This document shows positions 46,880 through 56,549 of a DNA stretch of 64,000 bases, in pieces. Position 1 is the first letter of the stretch. Each line of letters begins with the position of its first letter. The notes under the pieces were generated by a model, which saw only the letters and a program-made list of their open reading frames with translations, made no database searches and was not told the origin of the DNA. The position numbers were made by a program, and so were the translations under genes. The stretch is from Nephrocerus scutellatus. Taxonomy: Eukaryota > Arthropoda > Insecta > Diptera > Pipunculidae. The DNA lies in assembly GCA_947095585.1 (NCBI GenBank), contig OX352763.1:32599462-32663461 (forward strand). The letters run 5' to 3'.

Positions 46880-47996
46880 CAATGCACTAAATGATCTTTT
46901 TCCATGACGTCTCTAGGATTGCGACAAACTAAGCAGAGTTCAAAGATCAGCTTGTCTTTGTGTGAGCGGAGCGCTTCGTACAACTCCCTCTGCTGCACTG
47001 GACATTCTGCTCAACGATGTCGAGTAGAGACATCTTCGGCAGACAATTGGCTGCAAGAGCGGCTACTCGCCTTAGAGCAATTTTTCAGTGGACCGTGAAT
47101 GATTTCGGCCACTCTTCTATCCTGAACTCAGTCCGGACTCCACTTGTCAACTTAGACTACACCATTCCGCAGCTCCACTTCAACAAAAACTTCCAGGTTA
47201 CCATCCCCTTCAGGTCTTCTTGGGAGGAAGGTATCTACTTGGAAAATTCACTTGGAATTCACTTCTACACAGACGGGTCGAAAACTGATGAAGGGGTTGG
47301 CGGAGGTGTCTTTTCAAAAAGACTAAATCTAAGTCTCTTTTTCCGTCTTCCTGATCACTGTAGTGTTTTCCAAGCGGAAATCATGGCTAGCTAGGAAATC
47401 AAGGAAGCCTTGGCTTGGATGAAGAGTAATGTCATATCTGTTAAGGATATCCACATTTTAGCCAGGCTGAGCTAAAGTCCATGGAATCAGTCTCCACAAA
47501 TTCCATTCTGGGCCGGAATTGCCAATAGTCTCTTGAGAAGATGGCGGAGCATTTCAACATTCACCTGTGCTGGGTGCCGGGGCATAGAAACATTCCTGGT
47601 AATTGTATGGCTGATGAACTCGCCAAACATGGAACCACACTACCCCTATTGCCTGAATATGGTTTACTAGGAATGCTGATCGCTACGTGCAAACTCATGT
47701 TTAAACGGGATGCTATAATAAAAACTGATTATAGATGGTCAAACGGTACAACTTGCATAGCCACGAAGCAGATCTGGCCCAAGCTAGATCCGAAAAGCTC
47801 CAAGTGTTTGATCTCTATAAACAGACTGCACATTAGTGCCATTATAGGTGTTATAACTGGACACTGTCTCATAGGCAAGCATGCAGAAAGACTAGGAGTA
47901 TTTTCCAACGATTTCTGCAGAAGCTGCATGGATGAGGAGGAGGAGGAAACCACTCTCCATCTACTTTGTACGTGCCCAGCCATCTACTTTGACTGA
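46880..47996 (+). pseudogene. LOA-type LINE, RNase H domain and C-terminus
   Basis: The plus-strand frames carry the segment before RNase H (SSRDIFGRQLAARAATRLRA) and the RNase H itself: HFYTDGSKTDEGVGGGVFSK (first Asp), CSVFQAEIMAS (the catalytic Glu), HLCWVPGHRNIPGNCMADEL (WVPGH and final Asp). The Cys/His tail is CRSCMDEEEEETTLHLLCTC. A stop after EIMAS and a disrupted central part (47395-47540) inactivate it. RT is missing. It is the most complete RNase H in the window and is in the last intron of the miniature-like gene. Confidence 0.8.
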
Positions 47997-48059
47997 CGGC
48001 CACTTCAACCTAACCCAACCTAGGTTGGGAAATGGATGAAAGTCACACGAAGAGGGATC

Positions 48060-48310
48060 AGGCGATTAGAGAGGATGCACCAGTAATACAAATCCACTGT
48101 TATCCGATGTACTTGTATGACCTTTGAAAATGTAATCAACCATGATCATTCCCGACCAAGTCCAAGAAACTAATGGTACTATCATATCTGCTTTCTTTCT
48201 TCGGCGCTGGTAATTCAGATCTTCCCCACTCCACTTACTCTTTTGATGGCTCCTTGGTTGTAGGAGTAAAGTGATATGATCTCTCGTCACAAGTCAGTCT
48301 AAAACATCGT
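48060..48310 (-). pseudogene. Possible Tc1/mariner transposase fragment
   Basis: In two minus-strand frames I read TCDERSYHFTPTTKEPSKE and then SWTWSGMIMVDYIFKGHTST. These resemble the 'TGDETW...Y.P.TK..S..W' and 'FWD..GVIM.DYL..G.T.' segments of mariner transposases. No ends or catalytic centre beyond the first Asp region remain. The call is tentative. Confidence 0.35.
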
Positions 48311-48484
48311 CTAGAGAGGTTTGATACAGCTCAAAGACTGGCAACAATGCGTTAGTCGATTGCGTATAGTATTCGTTTCATAGCAGTCTCCGGAGTCGTG
48401 CTTCCTCAACTACGCGACCAATAATTTTGTTCCCCTTGCTCTTCAACATAGTTTTAGTACAGGCTGATAAAGGGTGTTAAGTAT

Positions 48485-48645
48485 TAAAGCCTCTGATTCG
48501 GATGACAGCAGGCAAACTAAGTCAACGCCGAAAGGGTGGCAAACTGGATGACAACGGCTCAAAATCGAGACCGATTGAGAGATTTTTTGTGGGAGACCAG
48601 AACCTGACCGTGGTTTTAGAGCCAAAAATGATGATGATGATAAAC
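48485..48645 (+). repeat. RTE-type LINE 3' end with (ATG)n tail
   Basis: Shares aaactggatgacaacggctc, gagagattttttgtgggaga and ttagagccaaaaatgatgat with the 3' ends at 6680-6735, 9968 (inverse), 27661 and 60950 (inverse). It ends in gatgatgatgataa. Confidence 0.65.
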
Positions 48646-49442
48646 ATGTGGTCGTTACAACGTAGCTTATTGTTAGCGTACAAGTCGGAACGATTCCACC
48701 GCCACTCATTTCCGGCAGAAGAGCGATATTTCAGAACCTGTGGAATGCCTTGGAAATCTATAGCGCAGCATTGTGTGGGACTAAAGTGGGGTTTTGTTTT
48801 GTCATCTTCAATGTACAGTCCGTTTCGGTCGATCTAGATAATAGCTTGTTGTGGCGACGAGTTAGTATCTGATAGAACTTTTTTTTTTGTGGTTTTCCAT
48901 TCCGATTTATTATGGAACAACTTATTATATAAGAGGTCACTATCCAACAATATATTTGCATTGTAGGGTGAAAGGGGTTGTTCTTTCTAAATGATGTTTG
49001 TGTGTTACACAGTAGTTATAATTTATTCATAAATTACTTACATAATTCCATGAGTAATGAAAAATTGAAGCTACATACACTGCTCTAGACAAACCGAACA
49101 TTTTGAAAAATTATTGTAAACAAAACCATTTCCTATAATTGAATTAAATTTTATTTCGCGTTAAATTATAACTATATCTTTATAGTTTACAGTTGAAATA
49201 TGCAAGGAGATAGAACTGATCAGCAGATCAACCATGACTGCGAGCCGATGCTATCTGTGAACAACGATCGTTAACACTTTAATTGCCAACATTAAAAATC
49301 ATGTCAAACTCATTTGCACTCAGGCTCTTCTAAGGCAATAGCCAACACATCTTGGTACGCTATCGAATACGAGTCTTTTAAGTATGCCTGGTCATGTTGT
49401 ATAGCAGAAGAAAAAAATTTACCTGCACCGTCTGTTTCTTAC
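48646..49442 (-). other. Intron of miniature-like gene, no further gene
   Basis: Intron sequence without a recognised element; AT-rich from about 48870 on. It ends at the donor of the 49443 exon (gtaagaaacag on the minus strand). Confidence 0.5.
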
Positions 49443-49565
49443 CTCGGTAATCATTAATGGCCACGACAAGTGTTAGTGTCGAACCCAGCGGCACAATTCC
49501 ACTAACCGGAGGCGCCCATGGGCCTTTGCCATGCTGAATTTCCATCCAGCAATCGACATTGTCAC
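49443..49565 (-). CDS. m: miniature-like ZP protein, exon with central ZP segment
   Basis: A 123-bp exon bounded by an acceptor (cctaatag, AG at 49567-49566) and a donor (gtaaga, GT at 49442-49441), in phase 1 at both ends. It encodes GDNVDCWMEIQHGKGPWAPP and then VSGIVPLGSTLTLVVAINDY. The equivalent in the dusky-like protein is GDNVGCWMQIQVGKGPWASE, so homology across the pair supports the exon. It carries one conserved ZP Cys. Confidence 0.88.
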
Positions 49566-50339
49566 CTATTAGGATGAGAGAAGTAAACTTTTAATATAAT
49601 TGTTAATAATTATAACGCATCCATTAATTATTTATAACACAGAACAGAGGTACAGCATAACGCCAATAACGACGTATGCTAATTATGCGTAAATATTTTA
49701 TATGCCTGCTTTTATAAATTTAAAAAAAAAATTAAAAAAATTAAGTCAATTCGATGCACAACCAGTTGATCGGATTGATGGCACAGAAAATATTATTACG
49801 AAAATGTAAATAGAAATCTTGTATCGCACTGTACATACTCGTATATAAGAATAAACATTGTTTAGAATTGTATTAGAATTAATAAATCACCAAAACCCAT
49901 TGTATACATTTAGGCTTTACTGAGCCTAATTGTACTTTTATATAAAGTTATTTATATTTATGTACTCGTAAGACTGTAAGACATAAGACAATACCAGTAG
50001 GTTCTGTTATTTGCTAGATGGTTCGAATCGATTAGATTAGAAGCTTCTGGAAAGTGTAGATTTGGTATAAATGTATCAACTTTATCGCAGCAAGTTAGTT
50101 AATATTTGAAAGTGAACCAGACTACTTGACTACTATTCGTTAATTAAAGTTGACATTTGTGAATTAACGAACATATGTTGTGTTTTTATTTGCAAAATCC
50201 ATTACGAACTTTAGAAAGCCTAAATTTTGTAACAATATTCTTATAACCATTACTGGATCGGGTAACTACTGACTGTTCAAAACTTGGTTTGGTTTGAGTA
50301 GCTACTTTCCAGTTACATACTGCATCAGTTCAATGACTC
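49566..50339 (-). other. Intron of miniature-like gene, AT-rich part
   Basis: AT-rich intron sequence with no recognisable element between the 49565 acceptor and the LINE fragment starting near 50340. Confidence 0.5.
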
Positions 50340-52260
50340 CGCAAAAACATTCGAATGCCTAGGTATAACATCGACCGGCTAAAGAACCCCTCAGTACGCC
50401 AACTATTAAGGGATCATTTATCGCAAGAAATGAAGGCATTCAGCAGCTCACTGCCGACAACCATTCAAGAACATTGGAAAGCGGTGAAAAATGTTTTCAC
50501 ATCTGGAGCGGAAAGTATTGTTGGTAGAAGCCAGGCAAGGTACAGCACGTGGCTTACTGAGGATACCTGGAGGCGGTTTGAAAAGAAGCTACTTAAAGCT
50601 CGTATTGTAGATACCTCAGCAGCAGCAAGGATCGAACTAGAGTCCCTGTATCGAAGCAAAGTGAGAGAAGTGCAGCGTAGTGTAAAACGTGACAAACGTC
50701 ATTATATTAACAACCTGGCCTCAGAAACAGAGGAAGCAGCGAGCAGGTGCGATAGCAGTACCGTTTACAGAATCACCAAAGAGCTGACAGGTGGTCCCTG
50801 CTCTAGCCAACATCAAGTGAAAGTCCTAGATGGTGCCGTATTCGTTTCAGATGAGGAACAGTTCAAGCGATAGAAGGAGCATTTTTCTACGGTCCTTAAC
50901 CGTGTATTTGACAACGATATGCACCCAAATCAAACGGAGCTGCCGGAAGTAACAATTTCCCGAATTCGCACCTGAACTCCCAGTAAAAATGAGATCACTA
51001 CCGCGATCAACGCACTAAAGAACAACAAGAAGGTAGGACTAGATGGTATACCCGGAGAGCTTCTGCGTGCCGCTCAAACGGCATTAGCAGGGCTTTTATA
51101 TCCTCTTGGGAGGCGGAAAGTTTCCCCGACGACTGCAAGAAGGGAATGATTGTCAAACTCCCTAAAAAGGTAGTCTTATGGAGTGCGAAAACTGGAGAGG
51201 CATTTGCGTTCTTCCTGCAGTTGCAAAGTTAATAGCCAAAGTAGTACTTGAGCGAATTAAGATAATCTGGAAAAGACACTGATACCGAACAAGCCGGTTT
51301 CCGCACTGGATCCTCCTGTGTAGACCACATAAACACCCTGCGGATCATTATTGAACAGTGCGTTGAATTCCGGTTACCACTGCACCTGCTGTTTATCGGT
51401 TTTGAGAAGGCGTTTGACAGTGTCAACAGACAGTTTATCTGGCTCGCCTTGCGCAGGAGAGGTATCCCCAATAAACTAATAGCTTTTTTTAAAGCAACCA
51501 ATGATGGCTCTAAATGTCATATGCTGCATAGAGGAAAGCTGTCAGAGGAATTCGTGATCGTAAGTGAGGTACGACAAGGTTGCATTCTATCGCCGATTCT
51601 TTTTTTGTTGGTGATTAGCGATATGCTACGCGCGGCTTTATCTTCTGGAAACGGAGGAATTCGTTGGGAACTTACATCTCAACTCAAACATCTGGATTAC
51701 GCTGACGACGTTTGTTTACTCTCACACAGAATTATGTAGGAAGGGAGGCAAATGTTGCGAGTTTGAGGATTAATACTGCCAAAACCAAAATCATCAACCT
51801 CGGCACTAACTCAGTAACTCAAGTTGACATTGCTGGACAACCGGTAGATAGAGTTGAGACTTTCCAATATCTTGGGAGTATTGTCTCGACCCAAGGTGGA
51901 ACCGAACAGGGCATTGTCAACCGAATCGGCTAATGGAATGATGATATGGTGAAGCAATGCGATCAGCGTAAACACCAAGCTGCGACTGTTCCGTTTAAAT
52001 GTTGAATCGGTGCTGTTGTACGGGTGCAGCAGAAGGTTACCGCTACTATCACAAAAAGATTACAAACGTTCGTAAATAGGTGCCTACGGAACATCTTAAG
52101 GGTTTACCGGCCTAACCGTATATATAACGAACATCTTTACCAACAAACGGGTCAAGAACCAATAGGCAGAACCATCCAACGACGGAAGTGGCAGTGGATT
52201 GGTCATACACTCCAAAAAGGCGACAGTTCTGAAACGTCAGCCCATTTCATTTGGTAGAAC
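50340..52260 (+). pseudogene. RTE-like (RTE-X type?) LINE, linker to RT C-terminus
   Basis: Plus-strand frames in good order: a 172-codon linker (50355-50873; TEDTWRRFEKKLLKARIVDT, VREVQRSVKRDKRHYINNLA), VGLDGIPGELLRAAQ, FPDDCKKGMIVKLPKK and NWRGICVLPAVAKLIAKVVL. Then come LLFIDFEKAFDSVNRQFIW... in a shifted frame, VSEVRQGCILSPILFLLVIS, LKHLDYADDVCLLSHRIM (intact YADD), FQYLGSIVSTQGGTEQG and finally RRKWQWIGHTLQKGD. At least four frameshifts or stops inactivate it. It differs strongly from the (ATG)n RTE family. It sits in an intron of the miniature-like gene, opposite to it. Clade assignment is tentative. Confidence 0.75.
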
Positions 52261-52795
52261 CTTTCCTATATTGTCTATCTCTTTTTTCTCTTCCAAAACT
52301 GAGTATTTTTTTTATTATTTGCATTTGGATCCTTATAATATGTTATACAACGTTAGCGTTATGGTTAAGAATTGAACCAGAGGAGATGTCTGCGAGCTTG
52401 TATTTTAATGTTAATACCGGGAGAAAGGTACTCGCGACCACTAAACGTAAGAAAAGGCGTACTGCAAAGGTCTATGCTTGGACCGATATTTTTCTTCTTT
52501 CGGTTCTTCCAAAAGTGATATTATTCATTTGTATGCTGATAATAGAAAACTTTTTTTTAAGTAACCCTTTAAATACGATGAATAAAACAGTGAGGTATTA
52601 TAGAGATATATTACTGATACATAAAGCATGATATAAGCACAAACGCAAAAAGTCCCAAGCACTTGTTATCCATCGAAAAGCTGTTAATGTAATACAGAAC
52701 TCCCTAGTATGGTATAACAATTGTACAGTACATTAAAAGTATTTCCCTGTAAACTCTTTGGAAATCTTAGTAAAAATGTAAAAAGAATAATTTAC
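52261..52795 (-). other. Intron of miniature-like gene, no supported gene
   Basis: AT-rich. A plus-strand open frame (52251-52631) begins in the LINE end and contains hydrophobic low-complexity sequence; I do not regard it as a gene. It ends at the donor next to 52796. Confidence 0.45.
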
Positions 52796-52943
52796 CTCGA
52801 AAGTCAAGCTGAATTACGTCCAAATCGGCTATTACCATCGGTGGCTTTGATGCGGTCTTCTCATAGTCATTAAACCATTCGCATCGTAGACGTTTTGCTT
52901 CGTCCCAAACCTCAAGCAGATCCTTATCGTATTGTACTACCAC
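52796..52943 (-). CDS. m: miniature-like ZP protein, exon with N-terminal/central ZP segment
   Basis: A 148-bp exon with acceptor attatttcag (AG at 52945-52944) and donor ggtaaatt (GT at 52795-52794); it enters in phase 0 and leaves in phase 1. It encodes VVVQYDKDLLEVWDEAKRLR, CEWFNDYEKTASKPPMVIAD and LDVIQLDFRG. The dusky-like equivalent is VLQYDQQVQEVWDQARKLRC, so both the frame and the borders are well supported. One conserved ZP Cys is present (LRC). Confidence 0.9.
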
Positions 52944-53935
52944 CTGAAATAATTGAAAAGAAAAAACACGTATTTGGAAGAAGGATACGTGAGTAATCAT
53001 TCATAAGGATTTAGATTTAGATTAAGTACTAGCTGTTCCCAGGCGCTTCGCTACCCTCACACATAAAACCCTGCCTTCCTCTTACCACCGCAGAATAGGG
53101 GGTGTATCTACTATATCCTATAACCTTCCCCCAATAATTCACATTGAAAAAATTGGTTTGTAAATGTTGCTGATTTTAACATTTTGAAGACTTAAACCAA
53201 ATCAAATATGTAATTATGTAAAAAATGCAATTATATTGCAACAAAACAAATATTTAACAAACTGTAGTTATTTTGTCGCAACGCGAACGAATTTTGATAA
53301 TATTTAGTTGTCTATAGCTGCGTTTTCCATCGGATAACTGTTTTAGAACTAAGATAAGATCGGGAAAAATATTAGAAACGTTTTAAATGTTATAGGGCAG
53401 CTTCTCTAATAACCGTCCACCTAACAAGTTTTCAAACAGAATTTAAATATTTTCTTAAAATTTCTCTACCGCATTAATATGCAAACACCAAGCAGCAACA
53501 AGTGAGTTACATATCTGTTAACTTGTAATCTATATATGTATATAAAATAGAGAATTTTTGTTTGTTTGTTTGTGCCTAACTAACTCTGGAATGCCTTGAC
53601 CAGTTTCAACCAAACTGTGCTGGATAGAATGGAGCTGGTTGATCGGGTGTTGTTGGCGGTTGAGGCCTTCCGATATACAGGGTAGCTGAAATGAATGGTG
53701 GTGTTGGGACCTCTACGAGGGTGTGATGTTCGTAAGGAGGGGGTACCGATAATAGTTTCGATGCTATACTTCACGCAGATTACTTACAAGGAAATAACTG
53801 CAACGTCGAAGAGCTAAGTGCAAACGTTGCGGAGAAGAAGCCACTTTTAAGTCAAGTTCAGCTAAAACATACCAAATTATAATAGATCATGTAGTGAAAC
53901 AACAAGGTAGTATTTCATTTTCTGAATAACTCTAG
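52944..53935 (-). other. Intron of miniature-like gene with short repeat remnants
   Basis: At about 53028, ctagctgttcccaggcgctt resembles the end of the dispersed repeat at 13860-14100. At about 53546 there is aaatagagaatttttgtttg with (GTTT)n, followed by mixed sequence with gggtgtgatgttcg. No gene is supported; the short minus-strand frame at 53580-53774 has no recognised domain. Confidence 0.4.
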
Positions 53936-55340
53936 CCCAATTGGCTGATACTGCGACCTAAAAGATCTATTGCATCGTATGTTGTAACTAATCTAAGAGA
54001 CCAACTACCTTCCAAATGAAGTATAGTAAGTCCTTGGTGGCAGAATTACGCAAATCCGTCGACGCCTTGTGGAAAATATGTCTCCTTAACCAAATCAAAC
54101 CTGGACAGTCACAAAGAAAGTGCCCGATTGTTTCGTCCTCCTCTAAGCAGAACCTACATTACGTGTTTGAGGCCAGATTAATTTTGTTAAGGTGAAAGCG
54201 CAAGCCACAGTTACCTGTGAAAAAAATCACTAGCTTTCTGATGCCATCCTTTTAAAGATTAAGGATTTCCTTATAGGAAAAGGGCCTGATTAACCGTTTG
54301 GACTGTCTAAGCCTTGGGGTATTATCCCATCAGTGTGCCAGACGAAGTTTCCTTTCCCATTTATTAATCATCGCTGTGGTGGTAGCCCAGCTGATACACA
54401 TAAAGGTTCCGCTCCTAAGAACGCAGATTCTGAACCACACTAGCTAGTTCATCTGCATGTTCGTTGCCTGCAACACCCTGGTGACCAGAGACCCAGTCGA
54501 GTTTAATCCTGTTCAGCCCTGCCAAGGATTGCAGTGCATCGTAGCAGCATTTAACTGATTAAGAGTCCATTATGCTGGACGATAGCGCTTTCAGTGCTGC
54601 CTGACTATTTGAAAAAATGGGTAGAAAAATACCCAAGCGTTAAAATCACCAGGTGAGTTATCTAACCCGGACCTTTATATTTTTATTAGATAGAGGACCT
54701 ATCAGGGTAGTAGGCACTCGAAGGTTTTCCTGACTTTTCATTTCCCCAATTTTCCCTAACAAATCGCAGCGCCTATAATTCCTTACTCAGGTTTATCCTA
54801 GCGCAGACCTCAATGGCATGGAGTTTCGCTTGGAAAACACTGGGACTGTTACCCATTGGTATTGAGACTTTGGTTTTGGGTCCGAATACCACAGCACCTA
54901 CTCCAGAATCCATCTTCGTTCCGTCTGTGTACCAGACCATTCCGTTATTGTCAAGTGCTGAAGTACCATTAGAGCAGATTGCTCGGTCCAATATTTTTAC
55001 CTCAAACAACCTACCGAAACAGTACTACCTGGCCATGGTGTCCGGGATAATGCAAAACATGTCTCTTTCAGGAATTGAGTCTAGAATATTCAGGTGTACC
55101 ACATAGTCACCTAGTTTGTACCCATATTCTAGTTGCAGCTTGGAAACGCATCTAGTGGCCGTCTTTCTAATAAAGATTGGCATAACAAGGTAGTAAAATT
55201 TTTCTAAATGCTTCTGGTGGCATAGGGAGAACATTTTTAACTCTCTGGGTTCAAGGAGAAGTTGCTCTTTCCATCGCCTCTTGAGGAATTGCGACGACCT
55301 TAATGGACGGAGGAAGGATAGCCCATTCTTCACTTAAGTT
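53936..55340 (-). pseudogene. LOA-type LINE, pre-RNase H to 3' end, interrupted
   Basis: On the minus strand, 55333-55025 gives the segment before RNase H. 55009-54773 gives the RNase H start (MVWYTDGTKMDSGVGAVVFG; SPSVFQAKLHAIEVCARINL). After an insertion (54621-54755), 54615-54420 gives PIFSNSQAALKALSS and WVSGHQGVAGNEHADELA. A Cys/His tail and 3' sequence follow to about 53936. Stops are few in the first part and frequent later. It is a different copy from that at 46880-47996. It lies in an intron of the miniature-like gene in the same orientation. Confidence 0.75.
54621..54755. repeat. Dispersed 135-145 bp repeat, copy 1, inserted in LINE RNase H
   Basis: Nearly identical to 59343-59487, from gtagaaaaata through ttatctaacccggaccttta, gataggacc-like and ggcactcgaaggttttcctg to ccccaattttcc. 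This copy lacks 10 bp relative to the other (within cacctgcgcgccaggtg). It splits the RNase H coding sequence between INLSKEL and IFSNSQAALKALSS, so it inserted after the LINE. No clear terminal inverted repeats or target duplication. Confidence 0.75.
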
Positions 55341-55741
55341 GCCGCTTGACATCGCCAGGCGGAAAATACTACCTACAACATAAGTAAAACAAATGGTATA
55401 GCACAGGTACTCAAAACCTGTAAATTAGTCGCATGCGATGAATGCACTATTGCTCACAAAAAAGCTCTCCAACGTAGGTAGGTGTGTTGATTGATTTTGA
55501 GTTTTTTGCATTATTTAGTTATAATTTATATCGGGCCTATCAGTGATTATAGTTTTTGAACAAACCGTAAGAATAAGCATTAGTATCAGATGCCTGAATG
55601 GCCCTATAAAGTATTGGCGAATGATTAAAATGATTATTTTAATTCGTAGAACCATCGTCGGCCGTTCCTCATTTTAATAAAACCGCGCTCATAATATCAT
55701 TACATAAACAAAAAATCCTTCTTCTTATAATAAGAACTCAC
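55341..55741 (-). other. Intron of miniature-like gene, no element recognised
   Basis: Intron sequence between the LINE and the donor next to 55742. Nothing else is recognised. Confidence 0.5.
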
Positions 55742-55869
55742 CGTGTTTTCATAAAATTGTCCGTGTAAATCCGGTTTTGTACCGCAACGCGAGTACGATA
55801 TTCTGAAGGTGAAAAATGTTTTACCCGTCGATGGTGGTACATAGACGCAACGTGAATCACTATGTTGTC
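55742..55869 (-). CDS. m: miniature-like ZP protein, N-terminal ZP exon
   Basis: A 128-bp exon with acceptor cacttttaag (AG at 55871-55870) and donor gtgagt (GT at 55741-55740). It enters in phase 1 (G/GA) and leaves in phase 0. It encodes QHSDSRCVYVPPSTGKTFFT, FRISYSRCGTKPDLHG and QFYENT, with two ZP Cys. A later AG (55861-55860) would break the frame, so the upstream acceptor is chosen. The dusky-like protein has HYSNMNCVHLPAGLGRTTAT in the same place. Confidence 0.87.
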
Positions 55870-55984
55870 CTTAAAAGTGTAAGTATGATGACGACATCAA
55901 ATAATAACAAAAAAAACAAATATAAGTTAGCAAATGCATTTTTTTTTTTGAGAAATAAAAGAATGCCATTTACAGGGAACTTAC

Positions 55985-56138
55985 CTTTCGAGCTTACAAT
56001 TCCTTCAAAGGGATGGGAGAACGTTAAATGCACATCCATATGATCCTTCCCGCACATTACTTCTAATGAGACTATGTTTGGCATACCGTCGGGCCTTTCC
56101 AGTGGCCATATTTCATTACCAGCTATTACTAAACTAAA
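55985..56138 (-). CDS. m: miniature-like ZP protein, exon with start of ZP domain
   Basis: The exon encodes GNEIWPLERPDGMPNIVSLE, VMCGKDHMDVHLTFSHPFEG and IVSSK, then a donor (ggtaagttc, GT at 55984-55983) in phase 1. The upstream border is uncertain because three AGs lie in the repeat ttttagtttagtttag; 56138 keeps the frame and adds FSLVIA before GNE. FSLVIA looks like the end of a signal peptide, as IALA is in the dusky-like gene, so a preceding exon must supply the start codon. I could not find that exon in 56.2-64 kb; it may lie outside the window. The internal Met of GMPNIV is not a likely start because no signal peptide would remain. Confidence 0.83.
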
Positions 56139-56549
56139 CTAAAATAAAGGAAGAGAAAGAAAGGTGGTGGTGGTGAAAAGTTTTAATTTCTAATTAGGTA
56201 ATTATAAATTAATTAAAATTAAATAAATATTGTATTTCGAATAATAACTTGAAATGGACTTTAATGTTGAATTCTGATTGACCTTTGTAGTCTCTTCGAT
56301 AATTTGTATTTTACAACATAGGTTTTTAACCCATGACCCTCGATTTCGTGAAGCGATTTTGATGAAACTTCATACAGACGCTACTATTGGTCCAATTAGA
56401 GGTTAGGTTCTTTTTTTTTTACCTGTCATATTACCTGAGATACGGTATGGGTATTTTTAAACCCACTCCGCGTATTGAATACAATAACAACATCTTTTCG
56501 CAGTATGACTAGACGCATGATTTGTGACGACTGAGTTGTATTTGGGATA

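Noticed and set aside
55859..55861. Alternative acceptor (AG at 55861-55860) for the miniature-like exon
   Set aside because: It would break the frame with the preceding exon; the AG at 55871-55870 gives the continuous G-Q-H-S-D reading.
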